Numbered from the stretch's first letter, positions 34,692-43,352 are shown. The stretch is 64,000 nucleotides of DNA from Geminicoccaceae bacterium (GCA_025999455.1 AP024683.1:379501-443500), one strand, 5' to 3'. Numbers and translations: made by a program. Notes: generated by a model not told the origin, from the letters alone.

Positions 34692-35419
34692 GGATCCTCC
34701 CCCGGCTCGCCCGCACGCTCGGTTACGAGCTGCGGCCGCTGCGCAAGGCGCGCGAGCCCCACCGGCGCCTCGTCAACCTGCTCGAGCGGCTCGGGGTCGA
34801 TCTCGTGGTCGACGGCGGAGCGAATCGCGGCCAATATGTCGGGTTCTTGCGCGAGGCCGGCTGGCGCGGTCCGATCCTCTCGATCGAGCCGATCCCCGAA
34901 CTCCGCGACGACCTCGTGCGCCGCGCCGCCCGCGACCCCGCTTGGCGGATCGCTCCGGCCGTGGCGCTCGGCGCGAGCCCGGGCCGCGCGATCCTCGAGG
35001 TCTCGGCCGAAAGCGACATGAGCTCGCTCCTCCCGCGCACCGCCCGGCTCGACCGGCTGTCGCCGAGCTCGCGGCCGATCCGCCGGATCGAGGTCGAGAT
35101 CGTCCGGCTGGACGCGCTGCCCGAGCTCGTCCGGGACCCCGCGCAGCGGATCTTCCTCAAGCTCGATCTGCAGGGCTTCGAAGGGCCGGCGCTCGAGGGG
35201 GCCGAGGGCCTGTTGCCGCGGATCGTCGGGCTGCAGCTCGAGCTCGCCCTCGTCACGCTCTACGAGGGCGAGCGCGACTGGCGTAGCATGATCGACCGCG
35301 TGGAGGCGCTCGGCTACGTTCCCTGGCTCTTCCTGCCGGGCTATGTCGACCCGCGCAGCGGGCGCGAGCTGCAGATGGACGGGGTGTTCCTGCGCGCCGA
35401 AGCGGTCGGGACGGAATGA
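34688..35419 (+). CDS. FkbM-family methyltransferase
   Basis: 243 aa. The SAM-binding core has motif I VDLVVDGGANRGQYVGFLREAG, an acidic loop SIEPIPE, and the FkbM segments FLKLDLQGFEGPALEGAEGLL and VGLQLELALVTLYEGE. FkbM enzymes O-methylate sugars, lipids or polyketides. A TTG start at 34688 overlaps the cyclase stop. It lies in the same reading frame as the first half of the broken cyclase, so ORF callers may wrongly merge the two. It is also overlapped by psd downstream, so a lipid or surface-glycan substrate is a reasonable guess. Confidence 0.82.
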   Translation: MRILPRLARTLGYELRPLRKAREPHRRLVNLLERLGVDLVVDGGANRGQYVGFLREAGWRGPILSIEPIPELRDDLVRRAARDPAWRIAPAVALGASPGRAILEVSAESDMSSLLPRTARLDRLSPSSRPIRRIEVEIVRLDALPELVRDPAQRIFLKLDLQGFEGPALEGAEGLLPRIVGLQLELALVTLYEGERDWRSMIDRVEALGYVPWLFLPGYVDPRSGRELQMDGVFLRAEAVGTE

Positions 35420-36138
35420 ACGGGGCCGAGCTCTCGAAGACGGACGGCGTGGCGATGCCGGGGCTCCTGGCCCCGATCCACCGCGACGGCTGGAAGTTCG
35501 TCGCCGCTTTCTTCCTGCTCGCCCTGCTCGCGGGCCTGGTTTGGCGGCCCCTGTTGTGGCTCGGGCTCGCCCTGACCGCCTGGTGCGCCTGGTTCTTCCG
35601 CGACCCGCCGCGGGTCACGCCGGACGAGCCCGACCTCGTCGTGAGCCCGGCGGACGGGCGGATCGTCGCGGTCGGAGCGCGTCGGCCACCGCCCGAGCTC
35701 GGCCTCGGCAGCGAGCCGCTGCCTTGTGTCGGGATCTTCATGAACGTCTTCGACGTGCACGTGAACCGCACGCCGATCGCCGGCCGCGTCACCATGCGGG
35801 TCCACCATCCGGGCCGCTTCCTCAACGCCTCCCTCGACAAAGCCTCGGACGAGAACGAGCGGCTCTCCTGGGTGATCGAGACGGCCGACGGGCGGCGGGT
35901 CGGGCTCGTCCAGATCGCCGGGCTCGTGGCGCGGCGGATCGTGCCCTTCGTCGAGCCGGGCACGGTGCTCGGTGCCGGCGATCGCGTGGGCTTGATTCGC
36001 TTCGGCAGCCGCTGCGATGTCTATCTGCCGTCCGGGACGATCCCCCTCGTGCTCCCGGGCCAGCGGGCGATCGCGGGCGAGACGGTGTTGGCGGAGCTGG
36101 ACGGGCCGCGAGAGCCGCGGCGGAGACGAATGACATGA
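35416..36138 (+). CDS. psd: Phosphatidylserine decarboxylase proenzyme
   Basis: 240 aa, of the short bacterial form. N-terminal hydrophobic stretches anchor it to the membrane, followed by DEPDLVVSPADGRIV, FMNVFDVHVNRTPIAGRV and NERLSWVIET. The autocleavage site is the Gly-Ser in LIRFGSRCDVYLP, whose Ser becomes the pyruvoyl group of the small alpha chain. It converts phosphatidylserine to phosphatidylethanolamine. ATG 35416 overlaps the fkbM stop (ATGA), and its own stop overlaps the pssA start. The psd-pssA pairing is standard in alphaproteobacteria. Confidence 0.92.
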   Translation: MNGAELSKTDGVAMPGLLAPIHRDGWKFVAAFFLLALLAGLVWRPLLWLGLALTAWCAWFFRDPPRVTPDEPDLVVSPADGRIVAVGARRPPPELGLGSEPLPCVGIFMNVFDVHVNRTPIAGRVTMRVHHPGRFLNASLDKASDENERLSWVIETADGRRVGLVQIAGLVARRIVPFVEPGTVLGAGDRVGLIRFGSRCDVYLPSGTIPLVLPGQRAIAGETVLAELDGPREPRRRRMT

Positions 36139-37016
36139 TGCTGCGTGGCCGGCGCCGGCAGCGCCAGCGGACCCGCCGTCCGCTGCTGCACATGGTGCCC
36201 AACCTTTTCACGATCTTGAGCCTGTGCGCCGGCCTCACCGGCCTGCGCTACGGACTCGACGGGCGCTACGAGATCGCCGTGGCGTTGATCGTCGCCGCCG
36301 CCGTGCTCGACGGGCTCGACGGCCGGGCGGCGCGGCTCTTGAACATCCAGAGCAAGCTCGGCGCCGAACTCGACAGCCTGGCCGATTTCTTCAATTTCGG
36401 GGTCGCCCCGGCACTGCTCGTCTATCTCTGGGCGCTGCAGCCGGTGCGTGGCCTGGGCTGGGCGGTGGCGCTTCTGTTCGCGGTGTGCTGCGCGCTCCGG
36501 CTCGCCCGCTTCAACACCGAAGCCGACGACCCCAACCGGCCGCGCTGGACCCAGCACTTCTTCACGGGCGTGCCGGCGCCGGCCGCCGCGGGCCTCGCGC
36601 TCAGCCCCATGATCGCCTGGTTCGCGTTCGGCCACGGCTTCTGGCAGCACTGGTTCTTGAACGCCGCGGTTCTGGCGGCGGTCGCCATCTTGATGGTGAG
36701 CCGGGTCCCGACGCTCTCCATCAAACGCTTGCGGCTGCGGCCGGATCAGATCGTCCCGACCCTCGCGGTGGCGGGCCTCGCCATGGCGCTCCTCGTCACC
36801 GAACCCTGGCTCACGCTCTCGCTCCTCGCGCTGCTCTACGTGGCCTCGCTGCCGGTGAGCGTCCTCGTCGCGGCGCGGATGCGACGGGAAGAGGCCGTCG
36901 CCGGCACGGTCACGGCTGCCGGCGCGCCGAGCGAGGCGCCCGCGACCGGGCCGGCCGCCGCGAACGTCGGCAAGGATCGGGTCGTCCCCTTCGAGCCGCG
37001 CCAGGGTCGTCCCTGA
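36135..37016 (+). CDS. pssA: CDP-diacylglycerol--serine O-phosphatidyltransferase
   Basis: 293 aa with about seven membrane helices. The CDP-alcohol phosphotransferase motif is DGRAARLLNIQSKLGAELDSLADF (written DG-x2-AR-x8-G-x3-D-x3-D), starting near residue 58. Family context LHMVPNLFTILSLCAGLTG precedes it. It makes phosphatidylserine, the substrate of the overlapping psd product. Two adjacent ATG codons are possible; the first overlaps the psd stop. A roughly 45-residue Ala/Pro-rich cytoplasmic tail follows the last helix and is longer than usual. Confidence 0.92.
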   Translation: MMLRGRRRQRQRTRRPLLHMVPNLFTILSLCAGLTGLRYGLDGRYEIAVALIVAAAVLDGLDGRAARLLNIQSKLGAELDSLADFFNFGVAPALLVYLWALQPVRGLGWAVALLFAVCCALRLARFNTEADDPNRPRWTQHFFTGVPAPAAAGLALSPMIAWFAFGHGFWQHWFLNAAVLAAVAILMVSRVPTLSIKRLRLRPDQIVPTLAVAGLAMALLVTEPWLTLSLLALLYVASLPVSVLVAARMRREEAVAGTVTAAGAPSEAPATGPAAANVGKDRVVPFEPRQGRP

Positions 37017-37043
37017 GGCGTACGCACCCGGTCGAGCCGGCGT

Positions 37044-37649
37044 ATGTTCGATGCCGCCGCGCGTCGGCTGATCGATCCGCCGCTCGCCCGGGTCGCACGG
37101 CGGGTGGCGGCTCTCGGGATCGGGGCCGATGCGATTAGCATCGCCGGCTTCGCGCTCGGCCTCCTGGCCGCCGGGCTCGTCGCGGCGGGCTTCCCGGGCC
37201 CGGGCCTGGTCCTGTTCCTCGCCAACCGGCTCGCCGACGGGCTCGACGGGGCGGTCGCCCGTGAGACCGGCATCACCGACCGCGGCGGCTTCCTCGACAT
37301 CGTCTTCGACTTCATCGTCTACGCCGGGATGGCCTGCGCCTTCGCGGTCCTCGACCCGGCAGAGAACGCCCTTCCCGCGGCGTGCCTCCTGTTCGCCTTC
37401 ATGGGCACCGGCAGCTCCTTCCTCGCCTTCGCCATCATGGCCGGCCGACGCGGTCTCACCACCGAAGCGCGGGGCAAGAAATCGCTCTATTACCTGGGCG
37501 GGCTCACCGAGGGCAGCGAGACGATCGCCTTCTTCGTGCTCGTCTGTTCGCAGCCGGCCTGGTTCCCGGTCCTCGCCTGGGTGTTCGCAGCCATGTGCTG
37601 GCTCACGACCGCCGCCCGTATCGCCACGGGCTGGCGGCTGCTACGCTGA
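37044..37649 (+). CDS. CDP-alcohol phosphatidyltransferase family protein
   Basis: 201 aa with about five to six membrane helices. The signature DGAVARETGITDRGGFLDIVFDF holds the four catalytic Asp residues. It lies 27 bases after pssA, so the two are probably co-transcribed, but it belongs to a different subgroup. Candidates include a phosphatidylglycerophosphate synthase-like or phosphatidylinositol/phosphatidylcholine synthase-like enzyme; the actual alcohol is unclear. The segment RRGLTTEARGKKSLYYLGGLTEGSETI after helix four is distinctive and recurs in an uncharacterised proteobacterial subgroup. Confidence 0.85.
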   Translation: MFDAAARRLIDPPLARVARRVAALGIGADAISIAGFALGLLAAGLVAAGFPGPGLVLFLANRLADGLDGAVARETGITDRGGFLDIVFDFIVYAGMACAFAVLDPAENALPAACLLFAFMGTGSSFLAFAIMAGRRGLTTEARGKKSLYYLGGLTEGSETIAFFVLVCSQPAWFPVLAWVFAAMCWLTTAARIATGWRLLR

Positions 37650-37694
37650 GATCGCCGAGGCTCGGCCCCGGCAGCGAGGAGGACACGGCCACCC

Positions 37695-38513
37695 ATGACC
37701 TATCGCACCATCCTGCTCCAATTGACCGACGACACCGGCAACGAGGCGCGGTTGCGGGCGGCGCTCGAGCTCTCCCGGCGGTTCGGCGCCGTGCTCGTGG
37801 CCCTCCACGTCACGCCGCCGCCGATCGTCCCGGTGGGCTACGGGGAGGGGGCGGCCTATGTCGGGCCGGAGATCGTCGAAGTGCAGCGCGAGGCCGCGAA
37901 AGCGGTCGCCGAGCGGCTCGAGGCGACCTTCCGGCGCGTCTGCGAACCCGGCTCGGGGGCGATCTGGCGGCATCTCGAGGGCGATCCGGGCGAATGCCTC
38001 GCACAGCTCGCCCGCACGGCCGACCTCACGATCGGGCCGCGCTTCGAGGCCCGCGGGATCGACGCGCTCGCCCTCCAGCCGATCGAGCAGGCGGCGCTGG
38101 CGGCCGGTGGCCCGGTGCTGGTCGTCCCGTCCGAAGGCTTTTCCCCGGAGCTCGGCCGGCGCGTCCTGGTCGGGTGGAACGGCCGCAAGGAAGCGGCCCG
38201 CGCCCTGAAGGACGCACTTCCGTTCCTCCGTTCGGCGCTGGCCGTCGAGGTCGTGACCGTGGGCGAGGAGGGGGCCGACAGCCTCGACGGCGCGCTCGCC
38301 CTCCTCGAACGTCACGGCGTGGCGGCGGCCGGGCGTCGACTCCCCGGCTCGGGGAACGTCGGCGCCGACCTCTTGGCACGGATGGGCGAGCTCGGCGCCG
38401 ACCTGCTGGTCATGGGCATCTACAGCCACACGCGGCTGCGCCAGCTCGTGCTGGGCGGCGCCACCCGGCACGTGCTGCAGCACGCCACGGGAGCGATCTC
38501 GTTCAGCTGCTGA
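37695..38513 (+). CDS. Universal stress protein family
   Basis: 272 aa with two Usp-type domains in tandem. The second half (RRVLVGWNGRKEAARALKDALPFL and LLVMGIYSHTRLRQLVLGGATRHVL) has the G-x2-G-x9-G-(S/T)-like nucleotide loop. The first half is more degenerate. It follows the phosphatidyltransferase gene by 45 bp and converges with the dsbB-like gene, their stop regions overlapping by 11 bases. Usp proteins bind ATP or act as stress-linked regulators; nothing here points to a particular trigger. Confidence 0.85.
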   Translation: MTYRTILLQLTDDTGNEARLRAALELSRRFGAVLVALHVTPPPIVPVGYGEGAAYVGPEIVEVQREAAKAVAERLEATFRRVCEPGSGAIWRHLEGDPGECLAQLARTADLTIGPRFEARGIDALALQPIEQAALAAGGPVLVVPSEGFSPELGRRVLVGWNGRKEAARALKDALPFLRSALAVEVVTVGEEGADSLDGALALLERHGVAAAGRRLPGSGNVGADLLARMGELGADLLVMGIYSHTRLRQLVLGGATRHVLQHATGAISFSC

Positions 38514-39030
38514 GCGCGGTTCGCCGGCCGGGACGGGGGGCGCGCAGGAGCGCGGCGGTCGCGAGTGCCGCGACGGCGGCCGCCGCGAGCCCGTTCCAAG
38601 CGGCGAGCGAGAGCCCCGCGACCCGGAGCGCCACCCGATCGCAGGTCGGCCGCGCAGCTTCGAGCTGGGCGCGGAGCTCCTCGATCGTGGTCGCCTCGCC
38701 GCCCGCGGCACAGCTGCTCGGCAGGGCGAACCAGCCGGCCTCGACCCCGACGTGGTAGGCCGAAAGCAAGGCGTTGCCGGCGAGCACCACAGCCACGACG
38801 GCGAGGGCCGCGCGCGGTCCACCGATCACGAGACCGAGCAACCCCGCGACCAGCGCCAGAGCCCAGGGCCAGCGCTCCAGGATGCAGAGCGAGCAGGGCG
38901 CGTAGCCGCCCAGATGTTCGAGCCCGAAGGCGGTCGCGAGTGCCGCCACCGCGGCGAGCACGACCGTCGCCAGGACCGCTCGCTCGGGGGACGTGCCGCC
39001 CCGCTCGAAGATCGTCGCCACCGTGCGCAC
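38503..39030 (-). CDS. DsbB-like disulfide bond formation protein
   Basis: 175 aa with four membrane helices. A first periplasmic redox pair is CSLC in YAPCSLCILERWPW, and a second is formed by Cys in LPSSCAAGG and ARPTCDR. This is the DsbB arrangement, which passes electrons from DsbA to quinone. The GTG at 39030 (GGAGG upstream) avoids overlap with the preceding yqaA-like gene; a longer ATG form would run 53 bp into it. The pair yqaA-like/dsbB-like on one strand is common in alphaproteobacteria. No dsbA gene is in the window. Confidence 0.82.
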   Translation of the reverse strand: MRTVATIFERGGTSPERAVLATVVLAAVAALATAFGLEHLGGYAPCSLCILERWPWALALVAGLLGLVIGGPRAALAVVAVVLAGNALLSAYHVGVEAGWFALPSSCAAGGEATTIEELRAQLEAARPTCDRVALRVAGLSLAAWNGLAAAAVAALATAALLRAPRPGRRTALSS

Positions 39031-39061
39031 GCTCCGGCCTCCGCGCTCGCCGCACTCGAAA

Positions 39062-39640
39062 TCAGAGATAGCGCAGCGCGACGAAGCCGAGGACCAGGAG
39101 GACGGCGAAGGCACCGGTCACGAGGCCGAGCCGCGCCTCGATGAAGCTCCGGATCGCCGAGCCGAACAGACGCAGCAGGATCGCGACCAAGAGGAAACGG
39201 GCGCCGCGCGACACGATCGAGGCCAGGGTGAAGACGACGGGATCGAAGGCCGCGGCACCGCTCGCGATCGTGACGACTTTGTAGGGCAGGGGGCTGAAGC
39301 CCGCGACGAGCACGATCAAGAGCCCCCATTCCTCGTAGCCGCGGCGGAACGCCTCGGCCTTCTCGGCGAGGCCGTAGAGCTCGATGACCCAGAGCCCGAC
39401 CGTCTCGTAGAGGAAATAGCCGATGAGATAGCCGGCGATCCCGCCCAGGACCGAGGCCACGGTGGCGATCAGCACGATCCGCCAGGCGCGCTCGGGGCGG
39501 GCGAGGACCATCGGGATCAACATGACGTCGGGCGGGATCGGGAAGACCGAGCTCTCGACGAAGGCGATCAGCGCGAGCGCCCGTTCGGCCCCGGGGCTCG
39601 CCGCTTGCCGCATCATCCAGTCGTAGCTCGCGCGCAGCAC
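39062..39640 (-). CDS. YqaA/DedA (VTT domain) family membrane protein
   Basis: 192 aa with about five membrane helices. The SNARE-associated/VTT motif is seen in LIAFVESSVFPIPPDVMLIPMVLARP (E and P-P-D residues) and AGFSPLPYKVVTIASGAAAF. DedA-type proteins flip lipids or maintain membrane potential; this short YqaA subgroup has no proven substrate. GTG 39640 has GGGAGAG upstream. It is 31 bases before the dsbB-like gene on the same strand. Confidence 0.82.
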   Translation of the reverse strand: MLRASYDWMMRQAASPGAERALALIAFVESSVFPIPPDVMLIPMVLARPERAWRIVLIATVASVLGGIAGYLIGYFLYETVGLWVIELYGLAEKAEAFRRGYEEWGLLIVLVAGFSPLPYKVVTIASGAAAFDPVVFTLASIVSRGARFLLVAILLRLFGSAIRSFIEARLGLVTGAFAVLLVLGFVALRYL

Positions 39641-39790
39641 GGGCGCTCTCCCGACACGCGGTCCGACCCGCCGCTTAGGCGAGGAGCGAGGGGAGGGCAA
39701 GCGCGGTACGTCCCCGCGTACTGCGCGGCCGTTCACGAGTCGTCAACCTTTTCGTGCGATCGATCTCCCCGGCCGGCCCCGGAGACCCCG

Positions 39791-40374
39791 ATGGATCCCG
39801 CCACGACGCTCGCCCTCCTCTCCGCCGCGTTCGTGCTCGTCCTGGTTCTCCCGGGCGTCCGGTCGGCCCGCCGCCGTCCGGGCCCCGCTCGGGCGTCGAG
39901 GAGCGCGCCGAGCCGGGATCCTGCGACCCCGGCATCGGTGGATGCCGGGTGGCCTGCTCGTCCGGCTCGAGCTCGTGGTTCGGGGCTTCGTCCCCCTCTG
40001 GCGCGGCCTCGCCGCACTCGCGACGGGCCCCCTCTTCCGGCTCGCCCCCGGCCCCGCTCGGCCGTGGCAGATCCTCCTCTCCGCCGCCCTCGCCTACCTC
40101 GCCGCCCGGTTCGGCGGGCGACGCTCCCGGCCGCCCTCGTCGGACGAGCCCTTGCTCGATCGCCGCCCCGACTCCTATGTCGGCGAGACGGTCGTGGCTC
40201 GTCGAACCGATCCGCGAGGGTTGGGGCGAGGCGAACGTGGGCGACACGCTCTGGCCGGTGCGCGGGGCGGACCTTGCCGCCGGAGCCCGCGTCGTGGTGG
40301 TGGGCGAGCGCGACGGGGCGCTGCGCGTCAGCCGGCCGAGCCGCCGCCTTGACCCGCCTTTCCCGGAGCCTTAG
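39791..40374 (+). pseudogene. NfeD-like membrane protein, broken by at least two frameshifts
   Basis: The N-terminus (ATG 39791, GGAG upstream) encodes a hydrophobic helix TTLALLSAAFVLVLVLPGV in one frame. The middle, with a second hydrophobic stretch and then DRRPDSYVGETVV, is in a second frame from about 39942. The C-terminal OB-fold, LVEPIREGWGEANVGDTLWPVRGADLAAGARVVVVG, is in a third frame ending at 40374. The last shift lies near 40194-40200. These pieces together look like one NfeD-type protein, usually a partner of SPFH/stomatin proteins. Either it has decayed or the sequence has small errors. Confidence 0.5.
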
Positions 40375-40387
40375 AGGCCGCGAGCGT

Positions 40388-40474
40388 GCCCCAGTGGCGG
40401 AACCGGTAGACGCGGCAGACTCAAAATCTGTTGCCCGCGAGGGCGTGGGGGTTCGAGTCCCTCCTGGGGCACCA
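40388..40474 (+). tRNA. tRNA-Leu (anticodon CAA)
   Basis: An 87-base class II tRNA. The acceptor GCCCCAG pairs with CTGGGGC, followed by A and an encoded CCA. The anticodon stem GCAGA/TCTGT encloses the loop CTCAAAA, giving anticodon CAA for UUG codons. A long variable arm (TGCCCGCGAGGGCG) and the T-loop GGTTCGAGTCC are present. Confidence 0.97.
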
Positions 40475-40795
40475 AGCGTGCGAGGACGACCCCACCTCCC
40501 GACCGTGCGGGTGCGCCCGTCGGACGCACGACGGCGCGGCTACCGGGCGGTCGCGGCGGTCCGGACCGTGCAGCCGGCCCGTGCCTCGGCTCGCTCGTTG
40601 GCGCTGGTCGCCGCTGTCCGGTCGCACCGGCGACGCGCCTGCCGTCGAGCCGCGCGTGGTCCCGCGAACATCTGGACCGCGGCGGCTGCGACCGGGACCC
40701 CCGAAGCCACGGGGCAGGGCACGTTCCCGTCGATCGACCGAAAGTGGCGTGCGTCGGCCCGCGAACCCGGATCGAATCGAGAAGCTCCGTTCCCG
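40475..40795 (+). other. Gene-free stretch after tRNA-Leu
   Basis: I see no convincing gene on either strand: the open frames here are Arg/Ala-rich shadows. No integrase, direct repeat of the tRNA 3' end, or terminator was found. It holds the leader of the RNase Z-like gene. Confidence 0.5.
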
Positions 40796-41905
40796 ATGCG
40801 TAGCGCCTTCGAGCTCACGCTCGTCAACGGCCCGAGCGGGGATCCGGCCCTGTTCGCCGATCTCGTGGGCGCCGGCAGGGCCGTGTTGTGCGACCTCGGC
40901 ACGCTCGTCGGGCTCGCGCCCCGCAAGCTCCTGCGGGTGAGCGACGTTCTCGTGAGCCACGCGCATCTCGACCATTTCTGTGGCTTCGAGGAGCTCTTGC
41001 GCGTGGTGCTCGGCCGCGCCCGCACGATCCGCCTGGTCGGGCCCGAGGGCACCATCGACCGGCTCGCCCACCGCCTCGCCTCCTACAGTTGGAACCTGGC
41101 CGGTAGCTATCGCGAGGGGGTGAGCTTCGAGGTCCTCGAAGTGCTCGAGGGAGGAGGTCGCCGGCGCGCCACGCTGGCACTCGCCGACCGCTTCCGCCCG
41201 GCCCCGGTCGAGTGCTTCGAAGCGCCCGGCGACCTCGTCCGCGAGGAGGCGCGCCTTTCGATCCGGGCGGTTCCGCTCGACCACGACGTCCCCTGCCTGG
41301 CCTTCGCGCTCGCCAAGCCCCGCCACGTGCAGATCTGGCGCAACCGTCTCGAAGCGATGGGCCTCGGCACCGGCCCCTGGCTTCGGACGCTCAAGGAGGC
41401 GGTGCTCGCGGGGGCAGCCGACACGACGCCGATCCGGGCCCGCTGGCGTGCTCCCGAAGGCGTCGAGGAACGGATCCTGCCCTTGGGTACGCTCCGAAAC
41501 GAGGTGGTCGAGATCGTGCCGGGCCAGCGCGTCGTCTACGTCACCGACTGCGCTTGGACCGCCGCCAACGTCGAACGGATCCTCTCGCTCGCCCGCGGCG
41601 CCGACACGCTCGTCATCGAAGCGCCCTTCCTCGACGCCGACCGCGCCCAGGCGCGCGCCCGCCGCCATTTGACGGCCCGCGAGGCGGGCACGCTCGCGCA
41701 TTGGGCGCGCGTTCGACGCGTGATCCCGTTCCACTTCTCGCCGCGCTACGCCGGCCGCTACGCGCTCTTGGAAGCGGAGCTGCGCGCCGCCTTCGAGGGC
41801 CGTCCGGGTGCCACGGCCGAACCACCACCGGGCGCCCGCGACCCTTCGCCGACGCCCCGAGAAAACGGCGGTGCATTAACGATTTCTTCAGAAGTGAGCG
41901 GCTAG
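40796..41905 (+). CDS. MBL-fold hydrolase, ribonuclease Z-like
   Basis: 369 aa. The metallo-beta-lactamase motif H-x-H-x-D-H is at residues 55-60 (VSHAHLDHFCGFEELL). Further ligands are His in PLDHDVPCLAF, Asp in VVYVTDCAWT and His in VIPFHFSPRY; the final block is typical of RNase Z/ElaC relatives. It is longer than tRNase Z (about 310 aa) and the exosite is not obvious. It may be a divergent 3'-tRNA nuclease or another phosphodiesterase. It follows tRNA-Leu(CAA), whose encoded CCA would not need trimming by RNase Z, so the neighbourhood is no argument for that role. Confidence 0.75.
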   Translation: MRSAFELTLVNGPSGDPALFADLVGAGRAVLCDLGTLVGLAPRKLLRVSDVLVSHAHLDHFCGFEELLRVVLGRARTIRLVGPEGTIDRLAHRLASYSWNLAGSYREGVSFEVLEVLEGGGRRRATLALADRFRPAPVECFEAPGDLVREEARLSIRAVPLDHDVPCLAFALAKPRHVQIWRNRLEAMGLGTGPWLRTLKEAVLAGAADTTPIRARWRAPEGVEERILPLGTLRNEVVEIVPGQRVVYVTDCAWTAANVERILSLARGADTLVIEAPFLDADRAQARARRHLTAREAGTLAHWARVRRVIPFHFSPRYAGRYALLEAELRAAFEGRPGATAEPPPGARDPSPTPRENGGALTISSEVSG

Positions 41906-42036
41906 AAGGGGATCGTGACGCGGCGACGACCGTGTCCGGGTGGGAACCCGGCCCCGTTCGTTCCGGGTCACTGTCCTCCCTGACGTTGTGATGCCTCCCC
42001 TTTCACTCGGCCGCTTTCGGGCGGCCTCTTTTTTCG
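41906..42036 (+). ncRNA. Probable small RNA with anti-Shine-Dalgarno loops
   Basis: About 130 bases follow the MBL gene without an ORF but with clear structure. A perfect hairpin CCGGGT/ACCCGG with loop GGGA lies at 41936-41951. Next comes a weaker stem-loop, GTCA/TGAC, displaying TCCTCCC. A second CCTCCCC follows in single strand near 41993, and the region ends in a strong terminator. CCUCCC loops plus a GC-rich terminator are the hallmark of many alphaproteobacterial sRNAs that mask ribosome sites. The 5' end is unknown; it may also be the processed 3' UTR of the upstream mRNA. Confidence 0.55.
42009..42034 (+). terminator. Rho-independent terminator
   Basis: GGCCGC, loop TTTCGG, GCGGCC, then TCTTTTTT. 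The T-run shows it acts on plus-strand transcripts, ending the MBL gene or sRNA transcript before the convergent BMP-family gene. Confidence 0.88.
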
Positions 42037-42066
42037 GCCGCCCACCGGGCCTCCGTCGCGCGTCCC

Positions 42067-43146
42067 TCAGGCCGTCACGCCGGGCACGTACCAGTCCATC
42101 TTGTGGAGCTCCTCGTCGGTCGCGTGGCGGCCGGCCGGGATCCGCTCCACACCCTTCTGGTCCTTGATCGGCCCCGTGAAGGGATGGAGTGTCCCCGCGA
42201 CGATCCCGTCCTTGACCGCATTGGCCGCCTTGCGGACCGGCTCCGGTACCTTCGGCCCGTAGGGTGCGATCTCGACGGCGCCGTCCTTGATCCCCATCCA
42301 GACCGCGTGGCTCTTCCAGGTGCCGTCGAGCACCGCCTTCGCCCGGCTCACGTAGTAGGCGTCCCAATTGTCGACGATCGCGGTGAGCTGGGCGTTCGGG
42401 CCGAAGCGGCGCATGTCGGAGGCCTGACCGAAGGCCATGAGGCCGCGCTCCTCGGCGACCTGCACCGCCGCCGGACTGTCGGTGTGCTGGACGATGATGT
42501 CGGCACCCTGGTCGATGTGCGCCTTGGCCGCGTCCGCCTCCTTGCCCGGGTCGTACCAGCTGTTGACCCAGATCACCCGGACCTGGATCGAGGGATCGAT
42601 CTTGTGGGCGGCGATCGTGAAGGCGTTGATCCCCATCACGACCTCGGGGATCGGGAAACTGCCGATGTAGCCGATCTTCTTGGTTTTGCTCAAATATCCC
42701 GCGATCGTGCCGATCACCGCCCGACCCTCGTAGAAGCGCGCATCGTAAGTCGCGAGGTTCTCGAGCCGCTTGTAACCCGTCGCGTGCTCGAACTTCACCT
42801 TCGGGAAAGCACGCGCGACCTTCTCGGTCGCGTTCATGAAGCCGAAGGACGTCGTGAAGATCAGCCCGTGCCCGGTCATCGCGAGCTGGCGGATCACCCG
42901 CTCCGCATCCGGACCTTCGGAAACGTTCTCGACGTAGGTCGTGCGGACCTTCTCACCCAGCGCCTTCTCGATCGCCTGGCGACCGAGATCGTGGCGGTAA
43001 GTCCAGCCGTGGTCGCCGATCGGCCCGACATAGACGAAGCCGATCTTGAGGGGGTCGGCGGCTGCGAGCCGTCCACCCAGCGCACCGGCCCCGAGCGTGG
43101 CACCGCCCAGGGCGAGCAGATGACGGCGGGTCGAGGTCCAAGGCAT
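42067..43146 (-). CDS. BMP-family (PnrA-like) ABC transporter substrate-binding protein
   Basis: 359 aa. A Tat-type signal (TSTRRHLLALGGATLGAGALGG) is followed by the basic-membrane-protein fold: IGFVYVGPIGDHGWTYRH, FTTSFGFMNATEKVA, KKIGYIGSFPIPEVVMGINAF and DIIVQHTDSPAAVQVAEE. These proteins deliver nucleosides or purines to ABC importers. No permease or ATPase gene is adjacent, so it is an orphan here. It is divergent from an SDR gene across about 200 bp and converges with the sRNA terminator. Confidence 0.87.
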   Translation of the reverse strand: MPWTSTRRHLLALGGATLGAGALGGRLAAADPLKIGFVYVGPIGDHGWTYRHDLGRQAIEKALGEKVRTTYVENVSEGPDAERVIRQLAMTGHGLIFTTSFGFMNATEKVARAFPKVKFEHATGYKRLENLATYDARFYEGRAVIGTIAGYLSKTKKIGYIGSFPIPEVVMGINAFTIAAHKIDPSIQVRVIWVNSWYDPGKEADAAKAHIDQGADIIVQHTDSPAAVQVAEERGLMAFGQASDMRRFGPNAQLTAIVDNWDAYYVSRAKAVLDGTWKSHAVWMGIKDGAVEIAPYGPKVPEPVRKAANAVKDGIVAGTLHPFTGPIKDQKGVERIPAGRHATDEELHKMDWYVPGVTA

Positions 43147-43352
43147 GAGCGGTCCTCCGGCTACGGGGCGTGGCGCCGCCGCCCCACGGCAGCGCCCCGA
43201 CCGCGAGGATGGTGCCCGCCGGCCGAGGCGCGGGCAAGAGCGTGCGGGATCCGTGGCGGCGCGCAGCCCTGCCCTGCGGGAAGCGGCAGCCGGCTGCCTT
43301 GACGCTCGCGCGGCCGGCGAAGAGGCTCACCGGTGTCGGTCGGGGAGGCAGC

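Noticed and set aside
33494-35419. Single 641-aa cyclase/FkbM fusion
   Set aside because: The middle of this frame is out-of-frame cyclase sequence without domain sense; FkbM starts at its own TTG, and the cyclase continues in another frame.
40388-40795. tRNA-Leu as an integration site of a mobile island
   Set aside because: No integrase gene or repeat of the tRNA 3' end was found downstream.
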